A stretch of 64,000 nucleotides of DNA, from assembly GCF_950005125.1 (NCBI RefSeq), contig NC_080092.1, forward strand, positions 23,195,931-23,259,930. Reading direction: 5' to 3'. The notes beneath the pieces were generated by a model. It searched no databases. It saw nothing but the letters and a program-made list of their open reading frames with translations, and was not told where the DNA came from. Made by a program: the position numbers and the translations under genes. This document shows, piece by piece, positions 54,689 through 64,000 of the stretch; position 1 is the stretch's first letter, and every line of letters begins with the position of its first letter. The stretch comes from Chionomys nivalis (taxonomy: Eukaryota; Chordata; Mammalia; Rodentia; Cricetidae).

Positions 54689-55182
54689 TTATGTTAATAT
54701 TCTTTTTTTTTTATTGAAAAAAAAAATTTTCCCTCTTCCTCCCCGACTCCCATTTCCCTCCCCCTCCTCCCGCCCCTCTCCCCCTCCCCCCACTCCTCTT
54801 CTCCTCCCTCTCCAGTCCCAAGAGCAGTCAGGGTTCCCTGCCCTGTGGAAAGTCCAAGGTCCTCCCCCGTCCATCCAGGTCTAGGAAGGTGAACATCCAA
54901 ACTGTCTAGGCTCCCACAAAGCCAGAACATGAAGTAGGATCAAAACCCCGTGACATTCTCCTTGGCCTCTTGTCAGCTCTCATTGTCCGCCATGTTCAGA
55001 GAGTCCGGTTTTATCCCATGCTTTTTCAGTCACAGTCCAGCCGGCCTTGGTGAGCTCCCAATAGATCGGCCCCACTATCTCAGTGGGTGGGTGCACCCCT
55101 CATGGTCCTGACTTCCTTGTTCATGTTCTCCCTCCTTCTGCTCCTCATTAGGACCTTGGGAGCTTAGTCCGGTGCTCCAGTG
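54689..55182 (-). mobile_element. 5'-truncated L1 3' UTR with 11-bp target duplication
   Basis: The T-rich start at about 54689-54714 is the reversed A tail, followed by the C-rich tract, 'cacaaagccagaacatgaag' and 'tcatgttctccctccttctg'. It ends at 'ggtgctccagtg'. The insertion is bracketed by TGGTACTTTTT at 54678-54688 and 55183-55193. It carries a single 279-bp unit of type B (see 17206-17763). The frames at 54689-54930 come from this tract. Confidence 0.9.
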
Positions 55183-55199
55183 TGGTACTTTTTGAGCTC

Positions 55200-55310
55200 A
55201 GTTTTAGCTTGTCAGTTAGAGCAAACAGGGATGGTAAACAACTTGCTTAAGGTCACGTTATAAAGAAGAAAACTGAGTCTCCAAAGCTCAAGTCCAGAGC
55301 CCACACCCTC
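55200..55310 (+). repeat. MIR SINE fragment
   Basis: 'ggtaaacaacttgcttaagg' and 'tcacgttataaagaagaaaac' resemble the MIR 3' half; decay is heavy. Confidence 0.35.
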
Positions 55311-55379
55311 CATATCTATAACTTCAGATATATGGGAGCCCTTGGTTACACAATGCATGTTAAACGTGAGGCTCAGAGC

Positions 55380-55560
55380 TCACCTCTGCCGTTTTCTATT
55401 TGTGAGAATATAGACAAATCATTCAGCTATCACTGCTCGCTAGCATCCCGTTGTTTAAATTTAATGAAAACATTCATTTTCACATGGTTTCTATGAGAGA
55501 ATATAGTCAGTGTGTATGAACTTAAAACAGTGCCCAACCCAAAGGAGAATTATCACTATT
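55380..55560 (-). repeat. MIR SINE fragment
   Basis: 'cacctctgccgttttctatt', 'gacaaatcattcagctatca' and 'cacatggtttctatgagaga' follow antisense MIR in order. Confidence 0.55.
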
Positions 55561-55564
55561 CTCC

Positions 55565-55921
55565 ATTTCTCACTTGTGTTGCTTTGATAAAATATCCTAG
55601 CCAAATTTGAGGATAAATGGTATATTTGGCTTACAGTGGCAGGTTGTATTATTGTGAAGAAGTCAAGGCAGAAACAGCATCACACTCACAGTCAAAAACA
55701 GAACAGGCATAGACGCATGAATTCATACATGTTTGCTTCCTTAGTACTATGTGAACTTTCTCTGCTTACATACACTCTCTTCCCACCTTGAAGGACAATC
55801 AAGCCAATCTCCATAGACATGCCTAGAGGTCAATGGGCCAATCTATTTCAGTTCCTCGACTGAAACTCTTCCCAGGTGATTCCAGGTTATGTCAAGTTGA
55901 CAGCTGAAATGAACTAACACA
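55565..55921 (-). repeat. MaLR-type LTR
   Basis: 'tgttgctttgataaaatatc', 'gtatatttggcttacagtgg', 'ttcccaggtgattccaggtt' and 'atgtcaagttgacagctgaa' with the end 'gaactaacaca'. It is the same family and orientation as 57092-57490. Confidence 0.5.
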
Positions 55922-56084
55922 ATTAGTAGTTACTTTTATTGCAAATATAAAGTATTACTATCTCCCTACTTAAAAGTAAGAGCATGGTTTTTAGTGAACT
56001 TAATAAATAGCAGGGAAAGATCACTTGCTGCATCTTCTTCACTTATCACATTTTATTTTTTTATGCACAATAGTCTAATGCCAT

Positions 56085-56204
56085 TTATTTTTTAAAAAAA
56101 TATACAATATATTTTGATCACATTAGTTCCCCTTCTTCCAACTGCTCCAAGTTCACCCCTTTCTATATATTGAAATCTTCATGTTCTCTCTACCTCTCTT
56201 TCTA

Positions 56205-56256
<52 letters not shown>

Positions 56257-56460
56257 AAATTCTCAAATAAATATCAAAACAAACAAAGCCCTTGAAGTTG
56301 ATTTTCCAGGTTAACTACTCCTGTGCGTGGGGTCCACCTTTGAGTGTGGTTGGTATACCTAGTGTCAAACTGTTAAAGAAAACTATTTTTTTCTTGCATC
56401 TATCAATTGCAATTAGATTCTTGATTAAGAGGGAACTTTTTCACGGAGGAAACTTCACTT
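56085..56460 (-). mobile_element. L1 3' UTR, antisense (Lx-type), with (TCTA)n
   Basis: 'tacaatatattttgatcaca', 'ttcttccaactgctccaagt', 'cttgaagttgattttccagg', 'gagtgtggttggtataccta' and 'tctatcaattgcaattagat' match the antisense of an Lx-type 3' UTR. A (TCTA)n of about 47 bp lies at 56206-56252. Confidence 0.65.
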
Positions 56461-56899
56461 TCCAGACATAATAGGACTGATGCACATATGAAGTCACAAA
56501 GACTACGACAACATGCATAAGACCTATTTCTCACTTTATTATACTCATTATAATTAAGTTGTAAATTATGAATCTAAGAGTTTTCAAATACCCACAGGTA
56601 GGCAATACCGCAGACCCTTGTACTATAAAACAATTTACTAAATTATTTGTTCTACTGCTTTTGAACCAAATCCAGATCATACTACTGAGGAATGAGAATA
56701 TTATCAACAGCTCTTGCCTCCAAAGTCCTTTCAGCTAACATACCAATATGTTTACTAACTAGAAGTAGCTCTAGAAAGCTATACCACTTCTAGAAATTGT
56801 TGACTTATGTTAGCAGATAGAATAAATTCCATGCAACCTATGACCTAAACCAAAAGTCTAACTGATCTTGTAGCTGTGCATGATCCATGAGCTGGAAGG
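56461..56899. other. Unique sequence, no feature recognised
   Basis: No repeat or coding signal was seen. Confidence 0.4.
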
Positions 56900-57091
56900 T
56901 TTTTGTTTATTTTAGATGTCTGAGAAAAATAAATCAAAAGAATATACCACTCCTGAGTATGTGTCATAAGGACTATAAGTCAATATACCAAAGAGACATT
57001 TGCAAATCTGTATTTATTGGTGTACTAGTCACATTAGCCAAGTTCTGGAACAGGCTGAAGTATATATCAACAAATGAATGGATGTATTGTC
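56900..57091 (+). mobile_element. L1 ORF2 3' end, sense (left part, interrupted)
   Basis: 'gaatataccactcctgagta', 'aggactataagtcaatatac', 'cattagccaagttctggaac' and 'caacaaatgaatggatg' are the conserved near-terminal part of ORF2. The frame carries stops, and the element resumes after the LTR at 57491. Confidence 0.65.
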
Positions 57092-57490
57092 ATGTATTGT
57101 CTATTGTTGTTACAAAATGACATGACCCAAAGAAACTTAAGGAAGCAAAGTGTTCATCTAGTTTACAAGTTATAGCCTGTTATCGAGGGAAGCCAAGACA
57201 GGAACTCATAGCAAAAACCTGGGGGCACAGACAGAAGCAGAGATCATGAGGGAGTGCTGCCTACTGGCTTTTACACCTTGACTTTCTTAGCCTGCTTTCT
57301 AATATCCAGAACCACCTCACAAAAGTAGCATCAACTAGAGGGATATGAACCCTTCCACATAAATCATTCACCAGGAAATTGCACCATAGTTATAACCATG
57401 CGTCAATCTGATAAAGGAAATTCCTCAATTGAGTTTCCTCTTCTTAAGTGATTCTAGTGTGTATCAAGTTGACCAAAACTAAACTGAATA
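57092..57490 (-). repeat. MaLR-type LTR inserted in the L1
   Basis: 'tattgttgttacaaaatgac', 'ggaagccaagacaggaactc', 'aggaaattcctcaattgagt' and 'agtgtgtatcaagttgacca'. The antisense LTR order and its position between two collinear L1 parts show it inserted after the L1. Confidence 0.55.
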
Positions 57491-57830
57491 AGGAAATCTG
57501 ACATAATCACACACAAAGAACGATGAAACCATGTCAGCTGTGAGAAAATGAATGCAACTGGAGATAAACATATTAAGCAAAAGATTCAGACTTAGAAGTC
57601 AAATATTATATGTTTGCCCCACTTGTGTATCTACATTCTGTATAGTTGCATAAAATAACATATGTATATAGAATCCAATAGTGTACTAACTGGGGAAAAT
57701 GAATGGGAATAATAGGAGGGGAAATGCAGACAGGAGAATATGAGAGAGGTGAATATTGTCAAAGCACATGACATACTTTTATAAAATTGTCTTTACAGAA
57801 TAATTCAGTCTGTATAATAGCACACAGTAT
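57491..57830 (+). mobile_element. L1 ORF2 end and 3' UTR, sense (right part)
   Basis: 'cgatgaaaccatgtcagctg', 'gaatgcaactggagataaac', 'aagattcagacttagaagtc' and 'tatgagagaggtgaatattg' continue the L1 from 57091 into a decayed 3' UTR. Confidence 0.6.
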
Positions 57831-59086
57831 GACAATAGGAAGAGGGGAAAAGTAATCATAAGAATTTTAAATTGATTTTCTATTAGTGTCTATTGGAAGA
57901 CTGCGTGTCCTTGGTTTGTACATCCTTATGGCTAGTTAACACTACAACACGATGGGACATGTGTAAGAAAATCTGTATAGGCATCAAAGTCTGAAATTTT
58001 TTAGTATCGGTTTCTTTATAGAAAAAAGTTGTCAACTTTCTTTACCTCTCTAGACTGTGAAAGGAAATAAATTCTTTTGAAAATGACAACTAATAGTGTC
58101 CTTTGACCTTCTTAGACATTATCAGTTTTCTTTGAGTAATAATTTTCTACATTGTTTCTGCAGAAGCTTACTTGGGTCATTGGAATATACATTAAAACTC
58201 CGACACAACAGACCAGAACCAACGCAAGACATTGACATGAAAGCAGTGTGGAGAGTTGTTGAAGTTGGTGAGTCTGGGTTAGGAAGTAGGAGAGGTAGAT
58301 GGGGATGCATGAGAATAGGGTCTATTATATACATGTATAACAAATCAAAAATTAAACTAATCAAAATGTGTATCCTTGATAATAGACTTTAAAACATGAC
58401 TTTATCAAGAAGTTCTTCAAAGCCAGCCCCCTAGTATTCATCAACAGAGAAAACGAGAGAGGTGATGGTTTTGTTCAAAGTTGGGGAAATACACCTGAGC
58501 CAACACAGTTCCTAGGCTGTCAGAATGCTGATGATGCTCTCCCGAGACGGGGAAAAGACAGAAGAAGGCATGTGAACACTGACCTAAGGGTGCAGAGTCT
58601 ATCTTTCTGATTGGCGAACAAATGACCCAGATGATGACCACAAGTTGAAGACCTTGGGACTAATAAATGACTGAGTTTGGTACCAGTTTTAACAGCTATG
58701 TCCTCTGGTTTAGCATTTCTAACAACCTTTTGAAACCATGGGCTCAACATTATTTTTTAATGAATTCCCTTTGTCCTGTTTCAGGAGCCCTCAGCACTCT
58801 TTGGTTACACTTGGGTGACTCATAATTAGTTCTGTAAGCCAACATAGATTACAATTTAAAAAATAGCAAGAGTAAAAACAAATATGCTTTCAATCACAGT
58901 ACATAGTGTGAAAAAGAATTGTCGCAGAATGTACTAGCATTACAAATTACCTAGTTTGATTACTTGTTCTCTTATTCATTTACTTATTTATTTATTTATT
59001 TATTTTAATTAAGATTCCAGGGCCTTTAACTCAGGTTTGCTCTTTCCAATGACATTCTATTTTCTAGGCTTTGAACAAGTGATTAA

Positions 59087-59148
<62 letters not shown>

Positions 59149-59334
59149 AAGGTTTATCAGAGTTTGTTTAGATGAAATGCCTCGGTTATTAAATCGGTTT
59201 TGAGTCAGTAACAAAGTGGTTACTACAGACCATGTCCTAGACTCAGGGAATCTCAATATTGGGTGTCCTTTGAGTACAGATGCGGGTGGCTGAATCTATA
59301 TAAGGTTAAGGTCAGGGATTCTGATAAATCTCTG
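57831..59334. other. Unique sequence with AT-rich microsatellites
   Basis: It has (TTTA)n at about 58979-59005 and (TA)26 at 59091-59143. Frames at 58096-58392 and 58520-58750 have no domain. Nothing else was recognised. Confidence 0.45.
59091..59143. repeat. (TA)n microsatellite
   Basis: Fifty-three bases of perfect TA, self-complementary and able to extrude a hairpin. Confidence 0.95.
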
Positions 59335-59450
59335 TTTGTAACATGTTCTTACTACTAACTGTTTAATCTTGAGTGCTTAATTTCAAATCCCCAAGCCTCT
59401 CTTTCAAATGACCTGTTCCTTAAATGTGTGAAGTGACCTGAAAATTGTGC
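59335..59450 (-). repeat. MIR SINE fragment
   Basis: 'cttactactaactgtttaat', 'aatttcaaatccccaagcct' and 'gacctgttccttaaatgtgt' are weak antisense MIR matches. Confidence 0.4.
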
Positions 59451-59674
59451 AGTAAGCTCCAAGATTTCAACTTTCATGAGCTGCCACCCTTTCTGGAGTG
59501 GGTGTTTAGTGATACAGGTGTATGGCTTTCCTTTCCTTTAAGTAATTCCTCACCTGTATTACCATCAGTAACCCCCAATAGAACCTATTTGTGCAACAGC
59601 TTGGACCTGGGTGGTATTCTTACTTTGGTCTGTCATTGATTCTCTCCTTTTTATTTGTTTGTTTGATTGGTTTG

Positions 59675-59835
59675 GTTTTTGTTTTGTTTTTAGAGACAGG
59701 GTTTCTCTGTGAAACTTTGGAGCCTGTCCTTGAACTCACATTGTACACCAAGCTGGCCTCGAACTCACAAAGATTCATCTGCCTTTGCCTCCTGAGTACT
59801 GGAATTAAAGGCCTGAGCAACCACTGCCTGGGCTG
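59675..59835 (-). repeat. B1 SINE
   Basis: 'agagacagggtttctctgtg', 'gagcctgtccttgaactcac', 'accaagctggcctcgaactc' and 'gagtactggaattaaaggcc' are the reverse of a near-complete B1. Frames at 59591-60073 and 59620-59820 cross it and are not genes. Confidence 0.9.
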
Positions 59836-61230
59836 CCATGGGTTCTTTAGCCTAGGTAAGGAGACATTTGTTTATGTCTCTAAAGGAATAGCATCACACA
59901 TCCCTCCAAATGGACACACTGAATCACCATCTCCATTGTGCCGGCATCAGGAGAAAAAGTCTTTAGGAAGCAAGTATGCCATGGGTCAGGGAAATGCAAT
60001 TAGTGGCACTATGAAAGAGGCTTGGAGAGCCCTGCTTGCTATAACAAGTGAGGTCAGAGCAAGGCACGTGTAACAATCACATCCACTAGCCTCTCCACCT
60101 TATATTTTCAGGTGTGTGAGTCACCCAGCCTATTTTACTTTGTTATAGCAACTTGAACCAAATAAGGGAATAATGGCTAACCCTCCTTTTCTTGGTGCAG
60201 TAGAAAAATATTACATATCTTTCAGCAAACACTGTCCAACAATTCTGAAAGTGGGCCTGTGACTGAAAGTAAAGTGGTAGTCGCTGTGGTTGACTATGCT
60301 TTGAATATATATACTTCCAAAGTCCACGTGGTAGGTGCTTTGGTGCATAGTGTGGCAACAGTAAGGCTGGGACGATACTTAACAAGTGGGACCCAGAAGA
60401 ACATGGCAAGATCAGCTCCTTTCTGTGCTCAGGCTTTCTGACTTGCCATGGTATCTTCTTACAAACGCTTTATCCATTAAGGTGCCATCTGCCATGAAGT
60501 GATAAATCCAAGAGGACCTTTGCCAGAGCATGTTTGCTGGGTGTTTAGTCACCCAAATTGTTAGTTTTTTAAAAAATACATTTGCCCACTGTCCAGGATA
60601 TTGATACAGAAACAGAAAACTAAGATATGGATTTTGTTAAATTATAGATCATGGTGTCTACAACAACACCCAAGATTCTGGAGTTCTAAGAAAGCCCTTG
60701 ATGATGCTGTTACTGCCCTAGGGTCATGGACCATACACACAGTAGAATTCTACTCCCCAAGAGAATTGTATTAGAGGGACATGCCAGTATACACAGAGAA
60801 AGAACAAATACAGTTCTGGTCTCATCATAAGTCATTCCACTGAATCTTTTATAATCTGTATGTATCTGGCAGGTTTGTAAGTGGGTTGGCAAGCCATCTA
60901 TCTCAAATATTGGCTATTTTCTCAGATGTTCAGCTTGGTGTCTGGTTGGAAACGAGCCTCCATTTGTCTTTGTGGCAGCTAGGATGGTGAATTTAGCTAG
61001 GAGAAGGGATCAGAGAAATATGAATGGTGTTCTTTTAAGTTTCTAAGAAAGAATATTTACTAACCCATCCATAGAATTTGAATCAATAAACTCCCTTCAT
61101 CAAAGACAAAGCCCATGTCTTTCGTAATATCATGGTTTTAACATGATAGACACATAGGAGATGCTGAATGAACATGGGTTTATGAACTAATTGATGGAAC
61201 ATACTCACTAGTGTTTTTTATGCACATAGA

Positions 61231-61234
<4 letters not shown>
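59836..61234. other. Mostly unique sequence; possible old LTR at about 60270-60560
   Basis: 'gccatctgccatgaagtgat' and 'agaggacctttgccagagca' faintly resemble the 3' half of MLT1-type LTRs, too weak to annotate. No exon is supported. Confidence 0.35.

Positions 61235-61275
<41 letters not shown>
61235..61275. repeat. (GA)n microsatellite
   Basis: About 20 perfect GA units; it produces the SLSLSL frame on the minus strand. Confidence 0.95.
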
Positions 61276-61278
<3 letters not shown>

Positions 61279-62364
61279 TAAGAAATGATAAATTGTGTGG
61301 CATAAGCAGTGGGTGTAATTTGCTAATAAATGGAGAAGTCGATCGGGGTTGAAACAAGGCTTTGAAGGAGCGATAATCTGGAAAAAAAAAGGTAGAAAAA
61401 CAGGACAGAGAAAAGGCATTTCAGCCTTTGACATGAATAGTTTTATGGTCAGAGTCAACATCATGCTTGACTTGGGCTATCTAATGAGACTGCAATCCTA
61501 AATGGCATGCTTGCAGGACCTCCTGTCACATAATGTCAGGGATAATATATTAAGTGAGGAAACATGTGAGTTATATTACAACTGCAAGGGAATAAAAATT
61601 AAAACCCCTTCATGTGGAAACAGACATAGCCGTGCTACATTTCCCTGCAGAAGAGCATACAGTGGCAATTTTTCTTCATATAATATTACATTAGTTTTAA
61701 TTCTTATTAATAAGATACAAGAGTCATTAACACTATTAAAAATCTAATTATGTTAGCAATTTTCTATCATGTCATATTTGAGCAGTTAAGTATTGGTATT
61801 TGTTTTTCCTAATGGGATTCAAAAGTCTAATTAATAGGCTTTCTTTTGTGGTTAAGTGGAATGAATCTCTATGAGAAGCGAGCCATTTTTAATATCTGCA
61901 GACAGCTTATTTTCTCATTTATTATACTACTGAGCCATCTGGCCATATATGATATAAATTACTAGATAAGAATAATGAGATTATCATGTGAAAATGAGCA
62001 GAGCTTTTCATTATATGTGACAATGAACAGAGCCTTTTATTATATGTGACATTTCAGTAACTATGCCCTAGACTTTTGATGCTTCCATGTCTGCATGATG
62101 TCCAGAAAGTGCTTATGAGTAGGTTGTTACTAATGTAAATCTAAGGAAAGTTAAGATGGTCAATAGATGGTCCAGTTGCTTTATCTGTTGGAGCTGTATT
62201 ATCTGGGCACAAGAGTTACCTAACAACCAAATGTTGTGTTTTAGGACTCTAAGCTTCTTTAATTAACTGAGGCCCAATATCTTAAGCAGAAACGACTGTC
62301 TGTGAATCATCCTGTTTCTTGGCACTATGCTTGTATTGCTATGTACAACACCATTGTAAGCTTG
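61276..62364. other. Unique sequence, no feature recognised
   Basis: A short near-duplicate pair, 'agcttttcattatatgtgac' and 'agccttttattatatgtgac', lies at about 62001-62051. No other signal was seen. Confidence 0.4.
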
Positions 62365-62505
62365 ATTGCTTGTTTATTTGTTTGTTTGTTTTTGAGTCAG
62401 AATTTCACCCCTTATCCCAGGTTGACCTCAAATTCATGATTCTTTTCCTACCTCAGTTTCCCTAAAGCTAGGATAGCAGGTTAAGTCCCCACACATAGCC
62501 ATAAA
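62365..62505 (-). repeat. Old B1 SINE
   Basis: 'tttttgagtcagaatttcac', 'ccaggttgacctcaaattca' and 'tttccctaaagctaggatag' follow antisense B1 order with many changes. Confidence 0.65.
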
Positions 62506-64000
62506 CATGTATCTATATCTCAATGTATAACATGTAACGCATGATATATATATATATATATCACATTATAATGTATCAAGTAACATTATTATGCACACAC
62601 AGTATTATAGTAGGAACATGTAACTTAAAAGTAATTGTTTTACTGTTTCTTCATTTCTTTTTCCTTTCTCTTTTATGGGACCGTAGGACCAAGCTCAGTT
62701 TAGGCAAGTGATCTACTACAAACCATCAAATTAAGGTCTACTTTTAATTAGTTGTTTCGCTTGCTGATTTGTTGGTTGAGTTTGTTTGTTTCTTTATTGA
62801 GAATAGCTTGCTTAGCCATCCATTCTGGCCTTTAGCTCACTCTGTAGTGCAGTCAGGCTTTGCCCTCCCATGACTGTGGTGATAGGCTTTGCCCTCAGAA
62901 CCAGTATTCCTTCTTTATTACTATTGCAAACAGCCCTAATCTTTATTCATTTGTTACAGGACTCAAACAATTATTATGCATCTTTGCACAACTTAATAGA
63001 AGCACTCTATCATGTTATATACACATTTCTGAGATTATTTTTGTGGTGTTATGAATTATAAATTCATCAAGTTTGTGACTAATCCTGTATTTTCTGAAAA
63101 GCTACTGATTTAGCATATAGATGCTGTACTCAGTCCAGTGGAGCCCTTTAAAGACATAAGTAAAGGAACAGGAGTTGTTCATTCCCTGAAGGAGGACTAG
63201 CTCTATTTGGGTCTATTTTACATCTTAACCATCTATAGGACGTGCACTTTGAAAAGGGCTTCTCACCTTTCAAAACATTCAAAAGGCCAATTTTGATTGT
63301 AAAAGTAAGTTGGTGGATGACAGGCATACTTTTTGTATTTCTTTTTTCACAAAATAAATAAAATGACAATGAAAGAACCTCAAGGAGAACTGAAGACTTT
63401 TGTAATGGCAAGAAAGCCATATTAGATTTGGGGAGTTGGAAGATAAATGAGAGACTGCACGTGCCAGTTACCGAGTAGATGTGTAGATCTAAAACTCAAC
63501 TGTGTTTAGATTTTGCAAATCTGAAACCTCAGGAATCTCTTCTTGTCAATCCTAGAAGTGAGGCTGCAGGGAGACCAAGGCAGGAAGCTGCCGGGGAAGC
63601 CATTCACTGAGAGATTGCCCCCAGGAAGGTGGAAATGTGACCATTTCTCTCTCTGAGGCAGGAGAAGTGGGGGGAATTCATTTTTTCCTATAAACTGCTA
63701 CCACATGACTGATGTAGGGGTGTAGACTGAAACGAGGGGTAGAAAGGAGGACAATTAAGTGTTAAAACACACGTTAAATTTCGCAAGTGTTTTCCACTCA
63801 GAACCAGAAGGAAAACACCAGAGAAGAATTCGAGGCCGGCACCCTGAGGAATTTAACCAATAAAGACAAGAAAATAATATGAAAAAGTGAAAATGCAGAT
63901 GAATTATATGGAAATGTGTGGGTAATAGTCAAAAAAAATGGGCTGTAAATTCTAAGTAGTTACTTTGAAGAGCAGAAAATAACTGAGGAAATAGTGTAAA
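62506..64000. other. Unique sequence, no feature recognised
   Basis: A short (TA)n lies at 62546-62561. Frames at 62860-63061 and 63148-63420 have no domain. Confidence 0.45.

Overview
The window reads as non-coding mammalian genomic DNA from a muroid rodent. It carries B1, B2/B3, B4 and ID SINEs together with rodent-type L1 3' ends. The LTR families (a 0.35-0.43 kb LTR with a lysine-tRNA primer site, and a related LTR starting TGATGGAGGAAGG) point to a cricetid (vole, hamster or deer-mouse group) more than to Mus. That assignment comes from recalled repeat consensus sequences, not from a database search. I find no convincing host protein-coding gene. The only long open frame, 528 codons at 15182-16768, is the C-terminal part of an L1 ORF2 protein. 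Nearly all other open frames are chance frames or lie in repeats. The window is best read as intergenic or deep-intronic sequence.

Layout. 1-2.7 kb is mostly unique. 2.7-5.1 kb is a nest of insertions: an antisense L1 3' UTR split by a solo LTR with a perfect 6-bp target duplication, followed by a small rearranged endogenous retroviral element that contains a full-length copy of its primer tRNA. 5.1-9 kb is AT-rich with old L1, MIR, MER5-like and ID remnants. 9-13.2 kb is a pile of L1 3' ends, an LTR split by an L1 tail, a B3, a Tigger-like remnant and a B1. 15.1-18.1 kb holds the youngest large insertion, a 5'-truncated 2.9-kb L1 inside an ID element, with an identical target duplication of at least 34 bp. 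18-37 kb is mostly unique sequence with scattered SINEs, MaLR-type LTRs, microsatellites and two small local rearrangements. 37.46-40.16 kb is a two-LTR, non-coding provirus inserted in an antisense L1. 40-46 kb is mostly old antisense L1 with an L2 and MIRs. 46-64 kb mixes B4, MaLR, B1, B3, MIR and L1 remnants, including an L1 at 54.7 kb with an 11-bp target duplication and an L1 at 56.9 kb interrupted by an LTR.

The most notable observation is at 4589-4664. A gap-free 73-nt tRNA-Lys(CUU) sequence, followed by a degraded non-templated CCA, abuts the U5 end of an antisense LTR exactly where the primer binding site should lie. Beside it, the element's own leader is present in inverted orientation. 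This looks like aberrant reverse transcription fixed in the genome. Other items worth checking are a serial template-switch scar at 34.9-35.3 kb, an L1 3' UTR built from two subfamily units in tandem, and a weak candidate terminal exon on the minus strand at 30.9-31.2 kb.

Repeat family names were assigned by eye; boundaries are usually good to about 10-20 bp, and exact only where a target duplication is given.
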